Origin: Pseudarthrobacter psychrotolerans
GTDB lineage: Bacteria > Actinomycetota > Actinomycetes > Actinomycetales > Micrococcaceae
DNA: 64,000 nucleotides
Assembly (NCBI RefSeq): GCF_009911795.1
Contig: NZ_CP047898.1
Location: 3,844,001-3,908,000 of the forward strand
Direction of reading: 5' to 3'
A program made the translations under genes and the position numbers. The number at the start of each line of letters is the position of its first letter. The first letter of the stretch is position 1. The notes below the pieces were generated by a model. It was not told where the DNA came from. It was given only the letters and a program-made list of their open reading frames with translations, and ran no database searches. Below, piece by piece: positions 45,400-52,665 of this stretch.

Positions 45400-45440
45400 A
45401 TGTGAAACCGGCACCAAACCACTGGTGGTGCGGTTCACAT
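45400..45440 (+). terminator. Hairpin after azlD
   Basis: ATGTGAAACCGGCACCA (45400-45416) pairs with TGGTGGTGCGGTTCACAT (45423-45440), with small bulges and a six-base loop. Confidence 0.5.
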
Positions 45441-45500
45441 GCGCTGTAACATTGGGCCTGGCTATGCAGTTGGCCGTGGACTCTCGTGAGAGCGCTGACC

Positions 45501-45761
45501 ATGGAGATAAGACTGCACCCAGCCGGTTCAAGACCCGGCAAAGCACGCCGTCAGGCATCTGATGGATGGCGTGCAGGGTTGCCGGTCAAGCGCTTCTTTA
45601 CCCGGTTCCGGTCTCTGGCCGACCTGCCGCCAGAGGACCTGGATTTCCTTTCCGAGCGCATAAGACTGGCCCTGGACCTCAGCCAGGAAGCGAATATGAC
45701 CGCCCTGCACGCGGCGGTTCGGGCCGAACTCCGAAACCGGGAAACGGAAACGGACGATTGA
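45501..45761 (+). CDS. Small protein, function unknown
   Basis: 86 residues from the ATG at 45501; a GTG at 45486 is the alternative and neither has a clear ribosome binding site. The C-terminal 60 residues (FFTRFRSLADLPPEDLDFLS, then helices to RNRETETDD) look like a compact helical domain. The first 25 are basic and may not be translated. No family recognised. Confidence 0.5.
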   Translation: MEIRLHPAGSRPGKARRQASDGWRAGLPVKRFFTRFRSLADLPPEDLDFLSERIRLALDLSQEANMTALHAAVRAELRNRETETDD

Positions 45762-45816
45762 CGGCCGGAAGCATGTCGGCGTGATGCGGTTTGCAACGCC
45801 TAAAGGAGCCACCTAG

Positions 45817-46212
45817 ATGAATGATCAGCCTGAGCCCAACGCACCCGATCCGGACAGCGGAACCGACAACCCCCTGGGTTCGGACGCGAAGCCGCGGCCG
45901 GTGTACGACACCAGTGTCTCCGAATCGACGCGGGAACTGAGGGATACTTCCCGGCGACGCCGCGACGCGGAGGAGAAGCTGCAGCAGCACCTGTTGGAGG
46001 CCAAGGAACACGTGCCCCACCACTACGATCATGAGCCTCACAAGGACGACCAGGAGCCGCACCAGGAGCCCCACCAGTCGGAGGGTAAAGGCACTGCCGG
46101 TCGCCGCGAAACCCCGCCCGAAGAATCCGGGCCCGCAGAGCCCCGGCCCCAGGAATCCCACGCCCAGGAAGCCCCGCCCCAAGAAAAGAACCCTGACGGC
46201 AACGGCGGCTGA
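45817..46212 (+). CDS. Acidic/His-rich disordered protein, function unknown
   Basis: 131 residues from the ATG at 45817, which has AAAGGAG upstream. There is no hydrophobic core. One amphipathic helix (STRELRDTSRRRRDAEEKLQ) is followed by His/Glu/Pro/Gln repeats (HEPHKDDQEPHQEPHQ) and a Pro/Glu tail with several PQE/QEA repeats. Probably intrinsically disordered, and metal binding by the His-rich part is possible but untested. No family recognised. Confidence 0.6.
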   Translation: MNDQPEPNAPDPDSGTDNPLGSDAKPRPVYDTSVSESTRELRDTSRRRRDAEEKLQQHLLEAKEHVPHHYDHEPHKDDQEPHQEPHQSEGKGTAGRRETPPEESGPAEPRPQESHAQEAPPQEKNPDGNGG

Positions 46213-46269
46213 CGGGGTTCAACATCGTCGCTTTGCAGTGCCACGGTAGGGGCTCAGGGGCGTAGGGGG

Positions 46270-46488
46270 TCAGGCCGTCTGCTCATCCTCTGGCGACCCT
46301 GTCCGGCGGGCGCTTTCTTCAACGGCCAGCTCGTACCAGACCTGCGCACCGAACGCCGGGGTGGGAGTGTCCAGGTTCTGGTAGAGGGCGTCCAGCAGAT
46401 TGGCCAGTTCCTCCGCTGCCAGCGCAGGAAGGATCTCCTCCGGGCCGCCGGGGTCGTGGATGACGCGCAACAAGTGCATGTGGTTCAT
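46270..46488 (-). CDS. Small acidic protein, function unknown
   Basis: 72 residues, acidic, with a plausible helical core (ILPALAAEELANLLDALYQN, QVWYELAVEESARR). Third codon positions are G/C as in neighbouring genes. No ribosome binding site is obvious; the start could be the first or second Met (MNHMHL). No family recognised. Confidence 0.55.
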   Translation of the reverse strand: MNHMHLLRVIHDPGGPEEILPALAAEELANLLDALYQNLDTPTPAFGAQVWYELAVEESARRTGSPEDEQTA

Positions 46489-46501
46489 CGGCGGACGATG
46501 G

Positions 46502-46592
46502 CGTTGGATTGGCTGCGCTTAACGTGTTTCACCGATGCTCCTCTGAAGATTCAGAGGCTGGCTGCGTAACCCTACTTGAGTCTAATCCAACG
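46502..46592. repeat. Nested inverted repeat upstream of the small acidic protein
   Basis: Outer arms CGTTGGATT (46502-46510) and AATCCAACG (46584-46592) enclose a perfect CCTCTGAA-GA-TTCAGAGG hairpin (46540-46557). It lies downstream of the TetR gene and upstream of the 46488 start on the same strand, so it could be that gene's operator or the TetR terminator. Confidence 0.5.
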
Positions 46593-46676
46593 TTTGGACA
46601 CCAACAATGGGGCGCCGAGGGCGGTTTGCAGGCGCGTGCTCAGGCGCGGGCCCGGCGGTTGGTTAGGCGCCGGGAG

Positions 46677-47311
46677 TCAAATGAACTGTGGGCCCTGAAG
46701 CTGCGGAGCGGGCAGCGGCACATGCGCGGGCAACGGGCGGTGGGGCCGTTCCGTGCGGATGGCGTCCTCGATCAGTGCCAGGGGCGGCGCCAGGCATCGG
46801 AACCCGGCTCCATGGTGTCCACGACGCCGATCAGCATGGCGAGCAGGCGGAACATGTCAGTCATGGAAATATCGGAACGCAGCGTGCCTTGACCTTGGCC
46901 GCGGCCCAGCAGGACACTCATGGAATCCATCAGTGAGCCGGTGATGCCGGTGAGGAGTTCGCGGCGGCCCGCCACGGCACCCAGCAGGTTGGCATCAACG
47001 CTGGCCGCGGCCATGATGGCTTCGAGGACGCGCAGCAGTCCCGCAGTTGCGTCGATGCCAGCCAACGCGTCCGCCATGACGGGGTCCACGGTCTCGCGGA
47101 GCTGCCGGTTGAGGGCGGCCAGGACCAGCTCCTCCTTGTCGGCGAAGTTCCGGAACAGGGTGGCAGGGCCAACGCCTGCCGTCAGTGCGATGGCCTGGAG
47201 GGGTACGTCGGGTCCATGCTCGCGGAAGCACTGGCGCGCGGCCAGGATGATCTTGTCCACGTTCCGGGCAGCGTCTGCGCGTAGTGGCTTGCGGACGACA
47301 GCAATGCTCAT
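46677..47311 (-). CDS. TetR family regulator, C-terminus frameshifted at 46781-46784
   Basis: Helix-turn-helix at residues 10-60 (VDKIILAARQCFREHGPDVP, GVGPATLFRNFADKEELVLA), then a helical ligand domain. As written the frame stops after AWRRPWH at 46772. One C added to the coding CCCC (46781-46784) continues as RRPLALIEDAIRTERPHRPL to 46677, giving 211 residues, a usual TetR length. The target may be the nearby thiamine-binding-type gene or an unlinked exporter; nothing in the sequence decides this. Confidence 0.85.
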
Positions 47312-47317
47312 TCGTTC

Positions 47318-47323
47318 AGGTTA
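47318..47323 (-). promoter_or_regulatory. -10 element TAACCT, likely leaderless start of TetR gene
   Basis: On the minus strand TAACCT, six bases, then the ATG at 47311. Confidence 0.5.
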
Positions 47324-47431
47324 GCAATGCCGCGGGCAGCCATCATGGTTACCGGAGGGTAGCCGGCTATGTGACGCTTCGCCGGCCTCGCCAAACCCGT
47401 TTCAGGGTGGGCTGCATGACAGACTTGCCCT

Positions 47432-47755
47432 ATGTTGCTTGCATTTTCAGTCGCCCCGTCCGGTACACTCGCCGGGGGATCGCGTCCCACCGACGCTTCA
47501 GTGCACGACGCCGTTGCGGCCGCCGTGCGGATCGTCCGGGAGTCGGGCCTGCCTAACCGGACGGACTCAATGTTCACTACCATCGAGGGCGAATGGGACG
47601 AGGTGTTCGACGTCGTAAAGCGCGCCACCGAAGCCGTTGGTAAGTTTGGCAGCCGTGTCTCATTGGTGATTAAGGCAGACATCCGGCCCGGTTATGAGGG
47701 CGAGCTCAGCGCCAAAGTGGACCGCCTCGAAGGGGCCCTCTCAGAAGGTTCCTGA
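47432..47755 (+). CDS. Thiamine-binding (MTH1187/YkoF-type, DUF77) protein
   Basis: 107 residues with the ferredoxin-like DUF77 pattern: MLLAFSVAPSGTL, VHDAVAAAVRIVRESGLPNR, SMFTTIEGEWDEVFDVVKRA and a final VSLVIKADIRPG strand. Family members bind thiamine or related pyrimidines, and YkoF is a salvage component. The ATG at 47432 is used; no good ribosome binding site is seen. It is a single-gene unit. Confidence 0.85.
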   Translation: MLLAFSVAPSGTLAGGSRPTDASVHDAVAAAVRIVRESGLPNRTDSMFTTIEGEWDEVFDVVKRATEAVGKFGSRVSLVIKADIRPGYEGELSAKVDRLEGALSEGS

Positions 47756-47800
47756 GCAGGTTTCCTGCGCCGAGTCCTAGACCGGCGTGTGCCCGCGTGC

Positions 47801-47806
47801 CAGACT
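47801..47806 (+). promoter_or_regulatory. -10 element CAGACT, likely leaderless start
   Basis: CAGACT, six bases, then the ATG at 47813. Confidence 0.45.
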
Positions 47807-47812
47807 GTCGCC

Positions 47813-48490
47813 ATGTTTGAGCACAAGACCCAGCCGGAGTGGCTGGCCGTGGAAGACTTCCTCACAACTACCGTGGTGCACCCCGACGGCGCGCTAAAGC
47901 AGGCGGTGCGCTCCGCCGTCGACGCCGGGATGCCGCCCATTGAAGTCACGCCCAACGCAGGCAAGCTGCTTAAGCTCCTGGTTCAGCTGTCCGGCGCCCG
48001 GCGGGTGCTGGAGATCGGCACGCTGGCCGGGTTCAGCACCATCTGGATGGCGCAGGGACTGCCCGACGGCGGCCGGCTGGTGACGTGCGAATATCTCACC
48101 AAACATGCGGACATCGCCCAGACCAATGTGGAGGCGGCGGGGCTGGGGGACATGGTTGAGATCCGGGTGGGCGCCGCCCTGGACACCTTGGCCGCGCTCC
48201 AGGCGGAGGGCCAGGAACCCTTCGATTTTGTGTTCATCGATGCGGACAAGGAAAACGACGCCGCGTACCTTGAGTGGGCCGTGCGCCTGGGCAGGCCGGG
48301 AACCGTGGTGGTCCTGGACAACGCCGTCTGGGAGGGCGCCGTGCTGGATTCTTCAATTGACGAGGTCAACGCCCCGGGGATCATCAGCGCCCTGGAACTG
48401 TTGGGCAAGCATCCGCAGCTCGACGCCACCGTGATCCAGACTGTCGGGTCCAAAGGCTGGGACGGGTTCGCCTTGGCGCGTGTCCGCTGA
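47813..48490 (+). CDS. O-methyltransferase (catechol/caffeoyl-CoA type)
   Basis: 225 residues. RRVLEIGTLAGFSTIWMAQ binds SAM, FDFVFIDADKENDAAYLEW holds the metal-binding Asp pair, and VVVLDNAVWEGAV the third ligand region. These enzymes methylate catechol-like hydroxyls using a divalent cation. The start follows a -10 by six bases. Confidence 0.92.
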   Translation: MFEHKTQPEWLAVEDFLTTTVVHPDGALKQAVRSAVDAGMPPIEVTPNAGKLLKLLVQLSGARRVLEIGTLAGFSTIWMAQGLPDGGRLVTCEYLTKHADIAQTNVEAAGLGDMVEIRVGAALDTLAALQAEGQEPFDFVFIDADKENDAAYLEWAVRLGRPGTVVVLDNAVWEGAVLDSSIDEVNAPGIISALELLGKHPQLDATVIQTVGSKGWDGFALARVR

Positions 48491-48588
48491 GCGCTGACCG
48501 CAAGCTTCTAACGGCAGGCATCCAACCGCGAGCCAGTGACCCGGGCAGCTGAGTCTTGGGCGCGGACCGGATCCTTCCCCGAATATTG

Positions 48589-48602
48589 CTAAGTATGCTT
48601 AG
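48589..48602. promoter_or_regulatory. CTAAG-N4-CTTAG dyad upstream of dps
   Basis: CTAAGTATGCTTAG lies 53 bases before the dps start and matches GTAAGCATGATTAG at 55955-55968 at 11 of 14 positions. Candidate stress-regulator site. Confidence 0.4.
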
Positions 48603-48655
48603 AATGACTGTCCGGCCGATGTCCCGTCCGGAACCGCCTGCAGTGGAGGAACACG

Positions 48656-49135
48656 ATGAAAGCGTCACCCACCCTTGCCAGCAACCTTCAAATGGTCCTT
48701 ACGGATCTGATTGAGCTGCATCTCCAGGCCAAGCAGGCCCACTGGAACATCGTGGGCACCAACTTCCGCGACCTTCACCTGCAGCTGGACGAGATCATCG
48801 CCAGCGTCAGGCAGTTTGCCGACGACACGGCGGAACGGATGCGGGCACTGCACGCCCTGCCCGACGGTCGGAGCAACACCGTGTCCACGGACACCCGGCT
48901 GGATGAGCTGACGGGCGGGCTGATTTCCACGAAGGACGCCGTCAAACTGATCACTGCCAGGCTGGAGCGGACGGTGCAGACCATGCGGGATGTCCACGAT
49001 GAGGTGGATGAAGAGGATCCCACCAGCGCCGACCTGCTGCATGCCGCCATCGAACGCCTGGAACAGCTCGCATGGATGGTCAATGCCGAAACCATGACTC
49101 CGTCCGCGGCCGTCACCGAACCGGCGGCAAAGTAG
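48656..49135 (+). CDS. dps: Dps family DNA-protecting ferritin-like protein
   Basis: 159 residues, a four-helix ferritin-like subunit of a 12-mer. The intersubunit ferroxidase site is present in AKQAHWNIVGTNFRDLHLQL and the following DEI (His of HWN, His/Asp/Glu further on). The N-terminus lacks a lysine-rich tail, so it may protect mainly by iron oxidation, not DNA binding. GGAGGA precedes the ATG. The acyl-CoA dehydrogenase gene starts 22 bases downstream, so read-through is possible. Confidence 0.93.
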   Translation: MKASPTLASNLQMVLTDLIELHLQAKQAHWNIVGTNFRDLHLQLDEIIASVRQFADDTAERMRALHALPDGRSNTVSTDTRLDELTGGLISTKDAVKLITARLERTVQTMRDVHDEVDEEDPTSADLLHAAIERLEQLAWMVNAETMTPSAAVTEPAAK

Positions 49136-49157
49136 GCGGGGCCGGAGAAACGCCAGC

Positions 49158-50348
49158 ATGCCTGCATCATCCCACCGGCCCGTCCGGCTGATCTCAACAC
49201 AAGCGGAACTGGCTTGGGCAGTGCCCCTGCTCGACTCCGTGGCCTCCGCGGCAGGCGATGTTCCCGCGCTGCTGTCGTTGGCTCGGGACGCGGGAGACAA
49301 CTGGCCGCAGCCAGGGGGCGGGCATGCTGCCCTTCTCTGGGAGCTGCTCGCTTCCGTCTCCGCCGTGGACGTTGCCGCCGGACGCGTTTTTGAACCACAT
49401 ATGGATGCCCAGGCGATCCTTGCCCAGGCGGAAAAGGTCCAGGCGGGGAACTATCGGCCGCGCCTTGATCCTGCGAGCCTTGTTCCCACCGACCGCAAGG
49501 GCGCGTGGGGAGTGTTTGCCGCGGAAGGCCTGGGGCTTCGCCTCGAGGCCAAGACCGGCGACGCCGGAACTCTGCTGAGCGGATCCAAACCGTGGTGTTC
49601 GTTGGCGCCGCTGCTGGACAGGGCTGTCATCACTGCCCACACCGAAACCGGCGGGAGAGCGGCCTTCGCGGTGGACCTCCGGGATCCGGGCGTGACGTGC
49701 GAGGAGCCGGCCTGGGTGGCCCGCGGGTTGCGGGAGATTCCCAGCGGGACGGTCCATTTCAGCCAGGTGCCCGCACACCAGTTGGGCAGCGACGGCTGGT
49801 ATTTCAGCCGCCCCGGTTTTGCCTGGGGTGGCATGGGGGTAGCTGCCTGCTGGCTCGGGGGCGCCGTGGGCGTGGCGCGGGACTACAAGGACTCCTTGGC
49901 TGACGCCGCTCAGTCCGGCCGCGAACCTGACCAGATTGCCCTGGCTGCCCTGGGCGAAACAGACAGGATCCTCACCGCCGCGCTCCAGTACCTGGCGCGA
50001 GCGGCAGCACTCGTTGACGACGGCAGACTTTCCGCGGGGGAAGACACGTGGGAGGCCGAGGACGGCAGCCAGCAAACCGTGGACGGCCAACCGGAGGCCG
50101 TCGAAGGCAAGCCAGCGGCGGACCGGAGCGCGTGGAGCGACGCATTGCGCGTGCGCGGAACTGTAGCGGCCGCCGTCGAGCGTGTCCTGTCCCTGGTCAG
50201 CCGGAACCGTGGTCCGGCGCCGCTGGCGTTCGACGAACCGTATGCCAAGCGCATGGCGGACCTTGCACTGTACGTGCGCCAGCACCATGCCATGCGGGAC
50301 GATGCTCAGCTGGGAAGGCTGACGCTGAAAGGGGAACATCTGTGGTGA
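49158..50348 (+). CDS. Acyl-CoA dehydrogenase-like flavoprotein of a glycan-modification set
   Basis: 396 residues with the acyl-CoA dehydrogenase fold, but divergent. LLSGSKPWCSLAPLLDRAVI and ACWLGGAVGVARDY mark the FAD-contacting middle and C-terminal helices. Residues 300-335 are a Gln/Glu-rich insertion just before the last helix bundle (PYAKRMADLALYVRQHHAMR). I cannot place the usual catalytic Glu with confidence. It overlaps the next gene by seven bases. Co-occurrence with a PIG-L/methyltransferase fusion and a GT2 suggests oxidation of an acyl or amino group in a dedicated pathway, not beta-oxidation. Confidence 0.82.
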   Translation: MPASSHRPVRLISTQAELAWAVPLLDSVASAAGDVPALLSLARDAGDNWPQPGGGHAALLWELLASVSAVDVAAGRVFEPHMDAQAILAQAEKVQAGNYRPRLDPASLVPTDRKGAWGVFAAEGLGLRLEAKTGDAGTLLSGSKPWCSLAPLLDRAVITAHTETGGRAAFAVDLRDPGVTCEEPAWVARGLREIPSGTVHFSQVPAHQLGSDGWYFSRPGFAWGGMGVAACWLGGAVGVARDYKDSLADAAQSGREPDQIALAALGETDRILTAALQYLARAAALVDDGRLSAGEDTWEAEDGSQQTVDGQPEAVEGKPAADRSAWSDALRVRGTVAAAVERVLSLVSRNRGPAPLAFDEPYAKRMADLALYVRQHHAMRDDAQLGRLTLKGEHLW

Positions 50349-51742
50349 CCTTCTCACACACCGACCAGGGGACAGCGGAGGCCCTCTGGGCGGAAAGCGG
50401 GCTCCCAGGGCTGGCGGAGTTGCTGTTGGGGCAGCAGGAATTGGCCGCCATGCGGTTCGTGGTGCTGGCTGCCCACCCCGACGACGAGACCCTGGGCGCC
50501 GGCGGCCTGCTGGCGCTGCTGCACTCGCTGGGCGCCGACGTCGAGGTGCTGTTGTGCACGGCGGGGGAGGGTTCGCACCCGGACTCGGCCAGTACCACGC
50601 CTGAACAGCTCGCTGCCGTCCGGCTTGAGGAATTTGCGGCAGCGATGGAAGTACTGGGGTTGGCCGGGCACTGGCGTTTCCTCGGGCTGCCGGACCGGGG
50701 CCTACAGGAGCGGACGCCCGAAATCGCCACCCGGCTGCGCGAGGCCATCGGGCAGCACCCCGGCCCACCGCAGGAGCTGGCAATTGTGGCCCCGTACCGA
50801 GACGACGGACACTCGGACCACAACGCCCTCGGAGCCGTGGCCGCCGACGTTGCCAACGAAGGTGGGCACGCCCTGCTGGAGTACCCCATTTGGTACTGGC
50901 TGTGGGCTTCCCCGGAGGACCCGGCCTGGCAGTCCTGGTCGCGCCTACCGCTGAGTACTGAACAGCAGGCGGCGAAGAGATCCGCCATGGACTCACACAC
51001 GAGCCAGATACGTCCGTTGTCCGGGTTGCCCGGGGACGAAGTGCTCCTCGGCGAGAGCCTGCTGCAACATTTCAGGCGCGCGTTTGAGACTTTTGCCTGG
51101 ACGCCGCCAAGGGCCCACCCGGTCCAATCCACTCCCAACACGAGTGCCGACGCGCAGCGGATCTTCGACGCAGTCCACTCGAAGTCCGAGGACCCCTGGG
51201 CGTACATCACCAGCTGGTACGAGCGGCGCAAGCGCGCCCTCACGCTCGCCGCACTACCCCGGGAGAAGTACCGGTCGGGCCTGGAAATCGGCTGCTCCAT
51301 CGGAACCCTGACCGCCGAATTGGCCACCAGATGCACCCGCCTCCTTGCCGTGGATGCTAGCGGCACCGCGCTCGAGCTTGCGGCCCGGCGCCTCGCGCCG
51401 TTTCCCGGGGTCTCCACGCGGCAGCTGACGCTCCCCGCTGACTGGCCCGGGGGCAGCTACGACCTTGTGGTGGTCTCCGAAGTGGGCTACTACCTGTCGC
51501 CTGCGGAGTTTGAGCTGCTGCTGCAGCGGATCCAGGAATCGATAGCGCCGGGCGGAACGCTGCTGCTGTGCCATTGGCGGCACCCGGTTTCCGGATGGGA
51601 GCTCGACGGCGACTCCGTCCACGCGCTGGCCCGGAACCGGCTGCGGTGGCCCACCGCCAGTCTCTACCGGGAACGCGATTTTGTGCTGGAAACACTGGTG
51701 GCTCCCGGTGAGACCGGCGATCCCGGACCTCCGGTGTCCTGA
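50342..51742 (+). CDS. PIG-L deacetylase fused to NodS-like SAM methyltransferase
   Basis: 466 residues from the GTG at 50342 (AAAGGGGA upstream; GTG 50345 also possible). Residues 1-250 are a PIG-L/LmbE zinc N-deacetylase: AAHPDDETLGAGG near residue 41 and RDDGHSDHNALG near 158. Residues 275-460 are a class I methyltransferase: YERRKRALTLAALPREKYRS leading to LEIGCSIGTLTAELA near residue 312 and LLAVDASGTALELAARRL, closest in layout to rhizobial NodS. NodS N-methylates a de-N-acetylated glucosamine, so one polypeptide could deacetylate then methylate an amino sugar. The substrate is inferred. Confidence 0.88.
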   Translation: MVTFSHTDQGTAEALWAESGLPGLAELLLGQQELAAMRFVVLAAHPDDETLGAGGLLALLHSLGADVEVLLCTAGEGSHPDSASTTPEQLAAVRLEEFAAAMEVLGLAGHWRFLGLPDRGLQERTPEIATRLREAIGQHPGPPQELAIVAPYRDDGHSDHNALGAVAADVANEGGHALLEYPIWYWLWASPEDPAWQSWSRLPLSTEQQAAKRSAMDSHTSQIRPLSGLPGDEVLLGESLLQHFRRAFETFAWTPPRAHPVQSTPNTSADAQRIFDAVHSKSEDPWAYITSWYERRKRALTLAALPREKYRSGLEIGCSIGTLTAELATRCTRLLAVDASGTALELAARRLAPFPGVSTRQLTLPADWPGGSYDLVVVSEVGYYLSPAEFELLLQRIQESIAPGGTLLLCHWRHPVSGWELDGDSVHALARNRLRWPTASLYRERDFVLETLVAPGETGDPGPPVS

Positions 51743-51743
51743 C

Positions 51744-52502
51744 ATGGACAGGATCGCACAGGTTGCCGTGGTTATTCCGGTCCATAACGAGGAACCGCAC
51801 CTGACACGTGCCCTGGCAGCCGTCAGTGCCGCAGCCGATGCCCTGCAGGACACGCAGCCGGACACGGACATCGCCATCGTGGTGGTCCTGGACAGCTGCA
51901 CTGACGGCTCGGGCGACGTGGCCGCGCGTTTTGCCGCGGCAGACCACCGCATCACCCTGCTGCCGGTCGCGTTCCGCAGCGTCGGGAGGAGCCGGCGCGC
52001 AGGCATCAATCTGGTCCTCACAGGGCGCTTGCCGGACTGTGCGGGGGCGGGGCGCCCGCGGACCGGCGAACGCGTATGGCTGGCCAATACCGACGCTGAT
52101 TCCTGCGTTCCGGAAAACTGGCTCCTGCGTCAGGTGGAACTGGCTGACCGCGGCGCAGATGCAGTCCTGGGAACGGTGGAACCGGATCCGGCGGGCATGG
52201 ACGGCGAACTCCTGAGGCGCTGGCACGTCCGGCATCCGCTGGGGGAGGACCATCCCCACGTGTACGGTGCGAATTTCGGGGTGCGGGCTTCGGCCTACAT
52301 TCGTGCTGGTGGCTTTCCCCGTCAGCGCTCGCATGAGGACCGGGCACTGGCAGCACGGCTACGCCGCCACGGGTACCGAATTACGTCCACGGACACGGTC
52401 CGGGTTGTGACCTCAGGGCGGACCGAGGCCCGGGCGCCGCAAGGTTTCGGCGCCTACCTGCTGGCCCTTGGCATGGAGTCCGCTGTGGCGTTCGAACGCT
52501 GA
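51744..52502 (+). CDS. Family 2 glycosyltransferase
   Basis: 252 residues with the GT-A fold: AVVIPVHNEEPHLTRALAAV at the start, LDSCTDGSGDVAAR, the WLANTDADSCVPENWL metal-binding DxD, GANFGVRASAYIRAGGF and HEDRALAARLRRHGYRI. There is no membrane helix, so it is a soluble transferase, not a processive synthase. The ATG is one base after the stop of the PIG-L/methyltransferase gene. It probably supplies the sugar substrate of that fusion enzyme. The acceptor is unknown. Confidence 0.9.
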   Translation: MDRIAQVAVVIPVHNEEPHLTRALAAVSAAADALQDTQPDTDIAIVVVLDSCTDGSGDVAARFAAADHRITLLPVAFRSVGRSRRAGINLVLTGRLPDCAGAGRPRTGERVWLANTDADSCVPENWLLRQVELADRGADAVLGTVEPDPAGMDGELLRRWHVRHPLGEDHPHVYGANFGVRASAYIRAGGFPRQRSHEDRALAARLRRHGYRITSTDTVRVVTSGRTEARAPQGFGAYLLALGMESAVAFER

Positions 52503-52665
52503 GAAGCGAAGAAAAGCGAGGGGGCCGACGACGACTGGGGGACTGGCCTCGGTCTCAGAAGAGGCCACCTCGCCGCCGACCCCGCCTGACACCCGGGACG
52601 TCAAAGACCCGGGAAAACTGAAGGAATCTGCTGATATTGATCTTCCTCCAAGTGGCGAGTCCTGC

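Noticed and set aside
45084..45405. AzlC extension beyond the azlD start
   Set aside because: It reads azlD in the wrong frame and becomes Arg/Gly/Cys-rich. Better explained by a missing G at 44980-44983.
45464..45562. 32-codon frame MQLAVDSRESAD upstream of the small gene at 45501
   Set aside because: No ribosome binding site, overlaps another frame with better downstream coding character, and no G/C run links the two.
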